From Alectoria sarmentosa (taxonomy: Eukaryota; Ascomycota; Lecanoromycetes; Lecanorales; Parmeliaceae), in the NCBI GenBank assembly GCA_009733775.1, contig WOGZ01000125.1, positions 1-64,000 of the forward strand: a stretch of 64,000 nucleotides of DNA, in the 5' to 3' direction. How positions within the stretch are numbered: position 1 is the first letter of the stretch; each line of letters begins with the position of its first letter. The notes under the pieces are model-generated. The model saw only the letters and a program-made list of their open reading frames with translations. It did no database searches and had not been told where the DNA came from. Positions 1 to 9,827 of this stretch are shown piece after piece. Both the position numbers and the translations under genes were made by a program.

Positions 1-783
1 TATGTCGAGAAACATCAACGCTTTTAAGAATTTGACAGCAAAAATGAACGATTTGGATGATTTTCTCGCGGGGATGACATCCGCGATATGTTGCGCTGGG
101 TATCTATGTTGTATGTGGATGGCTGATGTGGGGGTGTGGGGTGGTACAGTACGGAGCTTCCATTCTTACTCAGGGTCACCCTCGGTTTCGACGCTATTCC
201 GACACTAAATGAAAATTACAGCTTACTAATCATGCTTCCGTATCATAAATGAAAGGTATCGCCTATAAGAAACGACTATAAATAGTAACGTTTGTTTTTT
301 GTCACTGCCTATGGGCAGCTATTTTGCTTGAGACCGTTATATATTTGTTACGGTAGTGCTACGGTACAGCTACGGTACTAAGTCTTACGCTTGGGTCGCT
401 AAGGTACTTTTGGCGAGATATCGGACTTGGCGTCCATGTGGTGCTAACTTATTTGGGTTATATGTAAGGTCCCCAAGTCCAGTCTGAAGTACGGATCAGC
501 AGAGTGGTCAATAAGAGGGCCGGAAAGGACCAAGCTTCTGTTTGTGTCATCTGGTGCAGATTCTCATATGGGAGTAATCATTACGTACACTTAGGCAACT
601 TTATGTATGGTTCTGAATTGTTATGCCACTTGATGAGTGCTCTCAATGCTGCTGCTGTACAGTAGGCTCAAGACCTATCCAACCTCGCTGCGGGTGTAAA
701 GAACCATAACGCCTGAGACGATTTCCGAATGAAATCGTGAACATAGTGCCAGCATAAAACGTGGACGCATCTATCAACATTGC
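1..783. other. Intergenic, no gene recognised
   Basis: This stretch leads up to the 3' end of the NCS-1 gene. The only open frames are short (the longest is 68 codons, at the very left edge) and resemble no family I know. It is moderately AT-rich with scattered near-repeats of TACGGTA-type words around 350-380. I see no RNA gene or transposon end in it. Confidence 0.5.
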
Positions 784-1926
784 TCATACTAGGCCATCAT
801 ACAATGATAGTGCCGAAACTATTGTCTCATCACGCTTGCTGCCCTCCTTGAACTCATCCATGTCTAGGGATCCATTCTCGTCCTTGTCCATCATCTTGAA
901 GATCTTGCGAACGCGCTTTTCTGGTGTGTCTTCGTCGGCTGGGAGCTTGACCATAGAGCCAACCTTTAAACTTGTAAGCCGATGCATATGGACAGCTAAG
1001 AACAAAGTCAGGCCTACCATTTTGTATATTGCTTCCACTATTTGTAGCATCTCATTGTAACTTATCTCACCATCGCCATCGATGTCGTACAGTTGGAATG
1101 CCCAGTCCAGCTTGTCCTCCATCTTCCCCCTTGAGGTGACGCTCAGTGCGCATATAAATTCTTTGAAGTCGATGGATCCTGATTTATCTGAATCGAAGAC
1201 GTTGAAGACGTAGTCTGCAAAGGAGGTCGGATCGCCAAAAGGGAAGAACTGCTTGTAGATTTTTTGGAACTCCTCTTTGGTGAGCATGCCGCTCGGACAG
1301 TCTTTGAGGAAGCCTGGGTCGCGTATTAGCATTTGTGGCTAGCTAAGTCGCTAGCAGGCCATAGCTGACCCTTATACCATTGCTGAAGCTCCTTCTTGTC
1401 GAAATGCGTATCTTTCTGGAGCTGATTCAGTTCTTCTTGGGATAACTTCGACTGGCTGATGAGATGCGTTAGTAGAGTATGATTGGTCCCACGTCTGTAA
1501 TTATATACATCGACGTTGCTCTCGACCGTGAGGTATAGAAAAGGCAGGCTGCAAATGATGCTGTAATTATACACAAGCATGATCTGTTCCTCCCTCAACA
1601 CCTTGGGAATCCCGACCCGGTAGTAGTTTCTCCAAGCAGCTCTCTCTTTCACTGCCGAGTGATCGGGGTTGTAGAAATCTTGGAGGGCTTGTAGAGGGTG
1701 CCTGCAAGCGCGCAAGGCTAGGTGTGTGAAAGACTTTACCCTCTGTTGGACAGCCATTGCCATCTTGCACCCTTGCTCTGTTGCTGCAAAATAGAGTGCG
1801 TTGTTGACAATGCAGAAACAAGTAGGGAGGGCTTTCGTACGTGGCGACCCCAAACAATAGCACCGCATCGATAGCGCTCAGAACCGCTCGCAGACTGAGA
1901 ATCGCACATGCTTACCGGTTTCCCAT
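784..1926 (-). CDS. ncs1: Neuronal calcium sensor 1 (frequenin) homologue
   Basis: This encodes a myristoylated EF-hand calcium sensor of the NCS-1/Frq1 family, which in yeasts regulates phosphatidylinositol 4-kinase and calcium signalling at membranes. I assemble four exons: 1926-1916, 1455-1370, 1313-1018 and 963-784, giving 190 residues, the usual family length. The N-terminus reads Met-Gly-Asn, a myristoylation context. The family pattern KKELQQWYKG, the EF-hand loops DSDKSGSIDFKE, DIDGDGEISYNE and DKDENGSLDMDE, and the terminal LSLYDGLV are all present. The first EF-hand is the degenerate one typical of the family. Intron 1 is about 460 nt, long for this genome. Intron 3 (1017-964) is 54 nt, in frame and stop-free. 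It is transcribed divergently from the Mediator gene. The family call is very firm; the 11-nt first exon is inferred from its splice site and frame. Confidence 0.93.
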
Positions 1927-2278
1927 CCTGAGATGTGCTTTAACCAGACAGTTTTGTGATTATTCCTATTGAACCGGCGCAACCTTGAATGCCCAGATTA
2001 TGGTAGATTCAGAGGAGTCAGCAAGAGGCAGGACAGGTATGAGATGAAGGCGCAAGCGGAGAGTGTCAAGAGGTCAGTGGCTGTGTCTCCTCTATAGAAG
2101 TTTAGTCAACTAGATGTGTCGAAGCTTGAGGATTAAAGAAGCACGAGGAACAAAGGAAGGTTCATGCTGAACGCAGGGAAACACAAGCGCCGAGGAACAG
2201 GAACAGAGCGAGGGGTTCCAGACCCATCTCAATCAACCCTTTCCCATTTCATGACTCCTCCGACTTCGGTGCCACTCA
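1927..2278. promoter_or_regulatory. Divergent intergenic region between ncs1 and med4
   Basis: About 350 bp separates the starts of two divergently transcribed genes, so it should hold both promoters. A pyrimidine-rich stretch (about 2220-2275) directly precedes the med4 start, as is common for fungal leaders. No specific operator could be identified. Confidence 0.45.
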
Positions 2279-3194
2279 ATGTCATCTGAAGCCATGAATA
2301 CTATTATACTAGCCCAACTGGATCGGGTTGAAACGGCTTTGAATACTCTCATAGAATCAATCGCCTCCTACAACCCCTCCATCCCCGCAGCAAACGCTCT
2401 CTTAGCTGCAGACGAAGATCTGAACAAAGGCCTCAAACAACGTATGGACAAAAATTCAAACTCCAGAAGACGCTGCTACGAGATTATATCTACACTTCGT
2501 ACCATCTGACATTTCAGTAGTATCCACTCACCAATGCAACCACGCCCGCATTCAATCCCTCCACTCTACCATTGACCAGCAAAACGCATCCATAACCGAC
2601 ACTCTCACCACCCTCGCCTCTACGCGCACAGATCTGCTCTCAACTCCGTCATCCCTAGCACAGAAAGATTCACGCAACGTCCCATACAATGAGCTTCTCG
2701 ACTACGCAAAGCGCATAAGTCGCTACACCGTGCCTCCTACATTCCGGCCTGCTCTAGCACCTGCGCAGCCCGTCTTGCCCCCTGCGAGCAATGGCGATAC
2801 TGCAGCGGTTGAAGAAGGAGCGGAAGGTGTCAAGGAAGAGAAGGAAGGCCGGGGAACCGCATCTTTAGAAGATATAGAGCGCAAATGGCTGGATCCTCTC
2901 ACCCAGATCCCCTTCGTCCCGTGGGTAAACGACGAGACCATCAAAAGAGGCGCATTAGCTGAGATACAAAGTATGATTGAGAGGGGAGAGGACCCGGAAA
3001 ACGTGGAAGCTGAAGGATCGGATAAGGAAAAAGGAGAGTCAATGGAGACTGGGAAGAGTGAAGACGAAGTGGGGAGAGAGGGCGGTGTCGGTGCGGCTGG
3101 AGGAACGGGGATGCAGAGGAGGGAGGAGAAGCCTATGGTATTCGGCGGATTGGATCTTTATGATCCCGACTCGCCTGATGTAGACGATGATTGA
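2279..3194 (+). CDS. med4: Mediator of RNA polymerase II transcription subunit 4
   Basis: This is Mediator subunit Med4 of the middle module, which bridges activators and RNA polymerase II in the nucleus. There are two exons, 2279-2441 and 2518-3194, with a 76-nt GT-AG intron in phase 1, giving 279 residues. The N-terminal half is a helical region that continues across the intron. It is followed by the conserved block LLDYAKRISRYTVPPTFRP and then the fungal Med4 signature PFVPW with the downstream GALAEIQ helix. The C-terminus is acidic, ending in a run of Asp, as in other fungal Med4 proteins. Without splicing, the first frame ends at 2509. The call rests on the remembered family pattern and is strong. 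Confidence 0.9.
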
Positions 3195-3366
3195 GTCCCA
3201 AGCACCGATGGAGACGTGCTGTGGTATTTACGATTCAATTGGATTCACAAGCTCAATAATGCTGTGGATGGCGTGTGCTTTTCAATGCTTTTAATCGCCT
3301 GTCACTGTGCATCCATTGAAGCCACCTTTCATTCGTCAATGTTGTGTACCATAGCAGAACAGCTGC

Positions 3367-4377
3367 TTACAGCGTGATGACTAGCTTCTTTCCACTCAAG
3401 CCTTTTGCGTGAATATTGAGCGCTCTCTGCACGGACTGGATCCCGCCATCAATGTTTTCAATGGCAGGACTTGGCACAAACGTCTTGTCCTCTAGAGATT
3501 TCGCCAGCCATTCATTAAATAGCCAGTGCCCAAATTCCTTGTCAATGCATATTCTGGCTGCAAACGTCTGGGAAATTTCGACCCCTGGTGGTATCCTGGC
3601 ATCTTCAGGGTATGGAAGTGTAAGGCATAGCTTCCCCCCGCCAAATGCTTCGAGGATTTCCGCACACTTGGGTGCACTCCCGTTCTCAGAGATAGCATCA
3701 TATGCGGCAACAGCCTGCTGGTTTGAGGCTTTCAGGGCTTGAGTAACATCTTTGACGATAGAGGAGGAGTTGTAATCGAATGTCAGATGAGCGCCGAGCT
3801 TTTTGACCATTGCGCTGTGGCGAGGACTGCATACCCCGTAGACCATGTAACCAAGAGCAGCGGCGATTTGCACAGCGGCTGTACCGACTGAAGATGAGGC
3901 TCCCCACACTAGGAAGTTTCCTTGGTGAGTGGCAGGTGGCCGAGGGATTTCCATGGAAAGGAAAATGCCTACGGCAGATGTTGCTACGCTCATAGGCAGA
4001 ATTGATCCTTCTTCAAAGCTCATGGAGTCGGGAATCTTAGCAAGAGCGCAGTCTTTCACAAGTGAGTATTCCTGAAATGCACCGTTCTGTGGGTCTTTCG
4101 AAAGTAGCCCATCAGCAAAGCCTGTGACCCTATCACCTTTCTTGAAGTGCTTGACGTCCGATCCCACCGCATCTATTACTCCCGAGACGTCACTTCCAAG
4201 AATAGCTGGGTACTTCTCAAGGAAGTAGCCGAATTTTTGCATTTTCCAGTCCACAGGATTGGTGGCGAGAGCATGGTTCTTAACCACGACGTCCGATGGC
4301 CCGGGCTTGGGAATTGGACGCTCTTCAATGGTGAGATTTGTTTTCTCCTCCTTGAGGACGGCTGCTTGGTTAGACAT
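3367..4377 (-). CDS. Zinc-free MDR-family oxidoreductase (enoyl reductase-like)
   Basis: This is a single-exon gene of 336 residues in the medium-chain dehydrogenase/reductase superfamily. The N-terminal GroES-like domain contains NPVDWK and GSDVSGVIDAVGSDVKHFKKGDRV. The Rossmann domain carries the nucleotide-binding motif VWGASSSVGTAAVQIA near residue 160. The catalytic and structural zinc ligands of classical alcohol dehydrogenases are absent. That fits the quinone oxidoreductase/trans-enoyl reductase branch that includes ToxD-like proteins. The substrate cannot be told from sequence. Its 3' end faces med4 at about 170 bp. No polyketide synthase or other biosynthetic gene is nearby, so there is no contextual support for a role in secondary metabolism. 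Confidence 0.85.
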   Translation of the reverse strand: MSNQAAVLKEEKTNLTIEERPIPKPGPSDVVVKNHALATNPVDWKMQKFGYFLEKYPAILGSDVSGVIDAVGSDVKHFKKGDRVTGFADGLLSKDPQNGAFQEYSLVKDCALAKIPDSMSFEEGSILPMSVATSAVGIFLSMEIPRPPATHQGNFLVWGASSSVGTAAVQIAAALGYMVYGVCSPRHSAMVKKLGAHLTFDYNSSSIVKDVTQALKASNQQAVAAYDAISENGSAPKCAEILEAFGGGKLCLTLPYPEDARIPPGVEISQTFAARICIDKEFGHWLFNEWLAKSLEDKTFVPSPAIENIDGGIQSVQRALNIHAKGLSGKKLVITL

Positions 4378-4702
4378 GATTCCAACGTGAACTGGGCAGA
4401 TGTATGACTGCTGTGGGCAGTGCCGTAGATAAAATCTGTAGAAGGCAATGACTTGTATGAAGCGTATGAAAATGTAGGGATAATGATAGGGGCAAATTGG
4501 TCTCCAACGGGGCTTTCTATTTATACTCGTTCATGCATCGAAGCTCGGGGACTACAATACCGGTAGATAAATTAGCAAAGGACATTCGACCGCACCGTCG
4601 TCGTTCACCCAAAGGTGATGAAGTTAACTTTGGCATGGAAATATTACCCCGCCCCGCTATTCTTCGAGCAAGAGGCTTTTATTCAGCTTGACAATGAAGC
4701 TA

Positions 4703-5197
4703 CAGGGTTATCTGGCGAGTAAGATGCTACAGCGTTATAAGATAGTATTGCATATAAGATACCGTTCAAAATGACGATTCTCAGACGTAAATCATAATTA
4801 GACTGTAAAATATGAGTCTCAATTACCGTTTATCAAAATTACTTGATCTGTAAAATCGCAGGGCAAAATAAGAAAAATTACTTCTTTGACAACGTAAAAA
4901 CACTTCAACAATGATCTCAGCAGGTCTTAAATAATAAAGTATTAGAATAACGACGTAGAGAATTTGAATATAAAATATTCATAATGTTCTACGTTCTTAT
5001 AATAAGTATATTTTCCCTTTCAAATCTGTCTCCGATTGGTCACAGTATGGGTACTGTATTAAGATATGTGACTAGCGCCTCAGGTCATACGATACTAGAG
5101 TATTATAAGAACCCTTTGCATATAAGATACTGTTCTAAACGAGGATCAGAAGGACTGTTTGGCTAGAAGATAGTATCTTACTCGCCAGATAACCCGG
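4703..5197. mobile_element. MITE-like element with 23-bp terminal inverted repeats and TA flanks
   Basis: A 495-bp AT-rich segment is bounded by inverted repeats at 4703-4725 and 5175-5197. They match at 22 of 23 positions, with the single difference at the second base, and share the core GGGTTATCTGGCGAGTAAGA. Both ends abut a TA dinucleotide (4701-4702 and 5198-5199), as expected for a Tc1/mariner-type target duplication. Inside, the 13-mer GCATATAAGATAC occurs directly repeated at 4750-4762 and 5118-5130, near the two ends. The only open frame (60 codons, 4984-5166) shows no transposase motif, so the element looks non-autonomous. It lies between an oxidoreductase and a RabGAP gene and disrupts neither. 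Confidence 0.75.
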
Positions 5198-5199
5198 TA

Positions 5200-5899
5200 C
5201 ACCAAGCACCACTGCTGCACAAGCAATCAGAAGGATGGAAGCCAGTTCTGTAATACTATATGCTTGTGCGGGCCTCAGTCCTTGTCCTTTCAACAAGAGA
5301 TTTTCATTGGCCCTCCCGCAAAGAACGGCGTTTGAGAGAAGCCGTTAAACGTTTCGATCAAGGAGTGGTAATCACTCTGGATAATAATGAACGTTCGCCA
5401 GGTCAGACGGCCAGCCTTGCTTCAGCAGCGAGAGTCCATTGAGAGGTTGGAAGAGCCAAGAGTGCAAACGCAGGTCGAGAACTCGGGACACAGGGAGCTG
5501 AAGCAACGGTCGCCGTTGGATGCGTCAGACTCAGAAGAGTACTTTACTTGAGCTTGTGTTTCTACCTATGAGATGTGTGGTTGGTCGACGCGACGAAAGC
5601 GCGGTGCATTTCAGACAAGGCTTAGCGTATTTTGCCCCTGAAGCTGAAACAATGAACAACCCCCCCTTTCACGCTCACATCTAAATCGTCATTCTTTCTT
5701 TTTCCATCGTACCCTCACACTCACTACGAGTCAGGAGCAGGCTCCTGTACCATCACTCACTTAGAAAGCAGACTTGGTGACACTCCTTTGGACCAGCTGC
5801 ACTCACTCTCTTTATTTACTTCCGGCCCCATTAGCCCTTAGACCCCACGCACAAGGAACAAACATAGTAACCAGCACAGGCCTTTCGGAAGTTTCTAGG
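5200..5899. other. Intergenic leader region upstream of the TBC gene
   Basis: No gene is recognised here. The last 250 bp (5650-5899) is pyrimidine-rich and is likely promoter and 5' leader of the TBC gene. An in-frame upstream ATG at 5774 would add 42 hydrophobic, low-conservation-looking residues to that protein, and I treat it as leader. Confidence 0.4.
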
Positions 5900-8899
5900 A
5901 TGGCTACCGAACACAACTCTACGGAAGCTGCGACTGACATTCATGAGACCGCTTCAATAAGAGAAAGCGACACCCGCGGTATCCTATTGCCGACAGACTC
6001 GATGGTTACCGTAAGGCTATCAGATCCACTGGTCGTGCCTTCCTCCGCCATATCTCCCGACAATCAGATTTCTGTCGCAGCACTGGCCCAGTTCCTGCCC
6101 GACACACATGGGCAAGATCAGATTCTACATGAAGATATTTTGGACGCTTACCACATCAAACACACTTCTTCGGGGCAGGGTCTTCAACGGGACGACAGCG
6201 GTACCGATCCTGATGAAAATGCCGCTGCAATTGGAGAAGAATACCAAGAGTCTACGGTCTCGATGACAAGCAACCGCTCCAGAAGCGATAGCTCGGGCAG
6301 CGCCCTCTCTTCAAATGGCAGCGCCCAGGTCGACTGGGATGAGTTGGAGAAGAGCGAGGAGCAGGCACCCCGAGACGAGGGATCTGATGAATCAACTGCC
6401 TTCCTTCTTGCCAGACTGGAGCAAGAGAACAATGCTCTGGCAACCAACCCAAAGGCCGCTCTCGCCCGGGCTAGATCCACACGAAAGTGTACGAAAGTAC
6501 GGCCACCCTCCATTCAACACCTCAAGAAGCTTGTCACCGAACCAACGAAGCCTTCGCTTCGATACTCCTTGATACCGGACCCCCCGCCGATGACAGAATT
6601 AGAATTCTGGGCCGCTCTCGTCAATGACTACCCCCAGACCGCGCAGCGCCTGCCGACCTTGACTTCCAATAAGATCAGGAGTGGAGTTCCACCACCACTG
6701 CGTGGCGTTGTTTGGATGAGTATAGCTGGATCCCGTGATCCTCTGTTGGAACATGAATATGATAAACTCTGTGGCGAGTCAAGCCCTTATGAGAATCTCA
6801 TTGGCAAGGATATTGGTCGAAGCTTTCCAGGCGTCGAGATGTTCAGGGATCCCTCAGGAGACGGCCAGCAAATGCTTGGTAGGGTACTCAGGTGCTTCAG
6901 TCTCTACGATCAAAAGATTGGATATTGTCAGGGCCTTGGCTTTGTCGTTGGCCCTTTGCTAATGCACATGGGTGACAAGGAAGCATTCTGCGTGCTCGTG
7001 CGGTATGTCTTCAAGCGATGCATCCACTCGAGCCTCGGCTAACAGTAACTCAGCTTGATGGAGCATTATGATCTGCGCTCATGCTTCTTACCAGATCTCT
7101 CCGGTCTCCATCTTCGCATCTATCAATTTCAACATTTACTATCAAAGCATCTCCCTCGTCTTACGGCTCATATGGAAAGTTTACAGGTGGAACCCTTATA
7201 CGTATCCCAATGGTTCCTCTCGTTCTTCGCGGTCACATGTCCATTGCCCATGCTACTACGGATATATGATGTTATCTTGACTGAGGGAGCTTCGGAGACT
7301 TTGATGCGGGTCGCGCTATCGCTCATGCGAAGGAATGAGACCAGAATCTTGGCCTGCATTGAATTCGAAGACGTGATGAGCCTTCTCCTCTCCAGAGCAT
7401 TGTGGGATACATACGGATCTAACGCGGATGATCTGGTAAACGACTTCGTTGGTTTGACGGGTCTTGTGACACGGGAGAGCCTAGAAGCCCTTGAAGGAAC
7501 TTTTGGAGAGCCCAGCAACGAAGAGTCAATTTCCAAGAGTAGCTCTCCGTCGAACGTTCAGGCCGCAGCATCACGGTTCCTGGGCCGTTTCTGGACTGGT
7601 CCAAGCTCATCCGCAAAGGCAACTACCTCAACCTCCAGCTTAGCTGTCGCAGAGCCGTCCCAACCCTCAAGCTTCCTACGCCGGACACCTTCGAAACAAA
7701 GTATGGCCTCGACGCTCAACTCCATTGAAAGCACGGAGTCGCATCTAAGCGCAGCTTCAACAGAAGCAACGGCGATGTCAAGAAATCCTTCAGCTGATTG
7801 CACCCCCGTCAAAGCCGGCAATACTTTCGCCAATAGCGCCTCGTCAGTGGGAATCACCAGCCAAGACAGGGATCTTCATACTCAAATCGAAGATCTGCTC
7901 ACTGCTTTGAGTGATATGCAGCGAGAACAGACACAACTTGCGAATGAGGTACAGAAAGAACGTGAAGAGCGAGAAGAAGATCGTGCTGCGGTGCAACGTT
8001 TTCTCGAGCGAGCAAAGAAGTCCGCCGCGCTGGACGTCATACCAGAGGGCCAACCACATAGCTCACTTTCTTTAGTCGACGCCCCAGCGGTGGCTCTTGA
8101 CGGTGACGAGGCTCTGATGGATCTAGAACTGCATTTCAATACATCGTCGAATAAGCGGTCGTCGCTTATGCAGCAGACCAAGCATCAAATGCGAGAAGAT
8201 TTAAAATTGTGGAAAGACCAGTATGAAGTTGAAGCGACAAGATCCGCCGACTTGACGCGCCAGCTTGCCGCCGAGAAAATCGAGAATGCTCGTCTCTTAG
8301 AACAATTTCGAGAAGCGCGAACACGTATGCAAGATGCACATCAAGACAAACAGCGCTTGGAGAAGACTCTTTCGGAAATGAGAAGCCGTAGGTTTTCTAC
8401 AGACAGCGAGTATGAATCAACCCCTGCGACCCCGGTCGACGTTGCGCCTACGCCCGGTGGACTACGTGAGCTCAAGCTCGGGAGATCTGGTTCACTGCGC
8501 TCGAATACAGCACCAACGCAACCGTTTGCAAAACGATCCAGCAGTCTTGGTATATCTGCAGTCCTTGCAACTGATGATCACAAGCCTGCTACTGAAGACG
8601 CGCTTCTACTCGAGCTGGTCAACGCCAAGACAGCAGAAGCTGTGGCACGGCAGGAATTGGAAGAGGTGAAGGCAAAGTTGGACTCATTGCGGAAAATGAT
8701 AGGAGGTGGGCTTGCTCCGAAAGCGAGCAGTGGTCATCGACCAAGCGCCAGCGAGGCATGCATTGCGAAAGTGCCAAGCGTGGCCACAGCAATGAGACCT
8801 GCAGTGGAGACACTCAAACCTGCTGCTGCTCCTGCTGGTGGCTTCTTTAGCGGTTGGGGAAAGAGAACGGCATCAAATCCGTCGGTTCCAGAATCATGA
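5900..8899 (+). CDS. TBC-domain Rab GTPase-activating protein (Gyp5/EVI5-like)
   Basis: This is a GTPase-activating protein for Rab GTPases, acting in membrane traffic. There are two exons, 5900-7002 and 7054-8899, with a 51-nt intron in phase 2, giving 982 residues. After a Ser/Asp-rich disordered N-terminus, the TBC domain spans roughly residues 220-480. It contains the arginine-finger motif IGKDIGRSFP and the glutamine-finger motif IGYCQG, so both catalytic fingers are intact. The C-terminal 350 residues hold Ser-rich segments and two predicted coiled coils (around REQTQLANEVQKEREEREED and an LTRQLAAEKIENARL stretch). TBC plus C-terminal coiled coil is the layout of the Gyp5/EVI5 group; assignment to that group is inference. 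An ATG at 5774 is an alternative start. Confidence 0.88.
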
Positions 8900-9827
8900 C
8901 AGATTTTAGTCTAATAAGAGACGCTTTGGGATTAAGCACCAGTAATTTTTTTGTTGTTGTTTGGCGTCAGGTGTAGCAGCTTCCCACTATTAGCATGTAA
9001 TGTTGATACTCAAAAAGCCTCTTTCTTGTTCGAGGATGGGATAATGCAATTCCTAGCCTCGTTATTAACATCCTTCCCGAACAAGCATGCGCATCCATAT
9101 CTCTGGTATTTAGCAGCTACCCTTGCCTATGTGCACGTGAAAGTGGAATTTGAGACGCAAAGGATAGGAAGTAGACCGAACCATATGCCGAAAAGTGCCG
9201 ACAGATACTTATATACTTATACCCCCCCTGTCAAAGATGTTCCTTTTACCCGCTTCTCGCCGCTGCACCTGTCTGCAAACCAAGCATCCCTGGCATTCAA
9301 ATTCCCTAACGCTACGTACAGTCTCGGAGCTATGTAAGCTGACCCTGGCCAAAGGCGCGGGATTTGCATGACCTCCGGGGCTCCCCAAGATGCCGCTGTC
9401 TCCTCCCGGCCAAGCTACCCCACAGTCTGGGGCATATGGGCATATCGGGGTCATGTCGATGGCGTTGGGTGACTAAATTTACTGGGCAACGTTGGGTTTG
9501 ATATAGAGTGTTCAAGTCTCCTATGATTTGCTATTTTTCCTTCTACATCAGGAAAAACTTCTCCCCATTTCTGTTCTGTCGAAAACAAATAGCTGCAGCT
9601 TTCCGCTGTACGTCAGCAATTAAGTGGGGGGAAAGGTCTAGAGTCCAGATCCTTCAGCTACAGTAATCCTCTTTTATCGCGATATCACCACTTCGACTTT
9701 TCAGCTGGATTGTTATTACTGCCCCACCGTTTGTTTCCATTCATCTCCTGGAACGTACTTGGGGGAGATATTTCCCCCAGGCCGGAAAGCCTAAGAGGTT
9801 CTGGAAGATAGACTAACAGTGGTCAAG
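8900..9827. other. Intergenic, no gene recognised
   Basis: This lies between the RabGAP stop and the MFS transporter start. It holds short unsupported frames only. A GGGGGAGATATTTCCCCC inverted repeat (about 9760-9777) lies roughly 50 bp before the transporter start. It could be a hairpin or a binding site in the leader. Otherwise nothing was seen. Confidence 0.4.

Noticed and set aside
3367..4377. Secondary-metabolite cluster around the enoyl-reductase-like and FSH1 genes
   Set aside because: The two genes are 44 kb apart and no polyketide synthase, peptide synthetase or terpene cyclase is present in the window.
4984..5166. 60-codon frame inside the inverted-repeat element
   Set aside because: No transposase DDE or helix-turn-helix feature; too short for a functional product.
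4703..5197. hAT-type origin for the inverted-repeat element (ends resemble CAGGG)
   Set aside because: The 8-bp flanks on the two sides do not match; only TA is duplicated, pointing to a mariner-type element.
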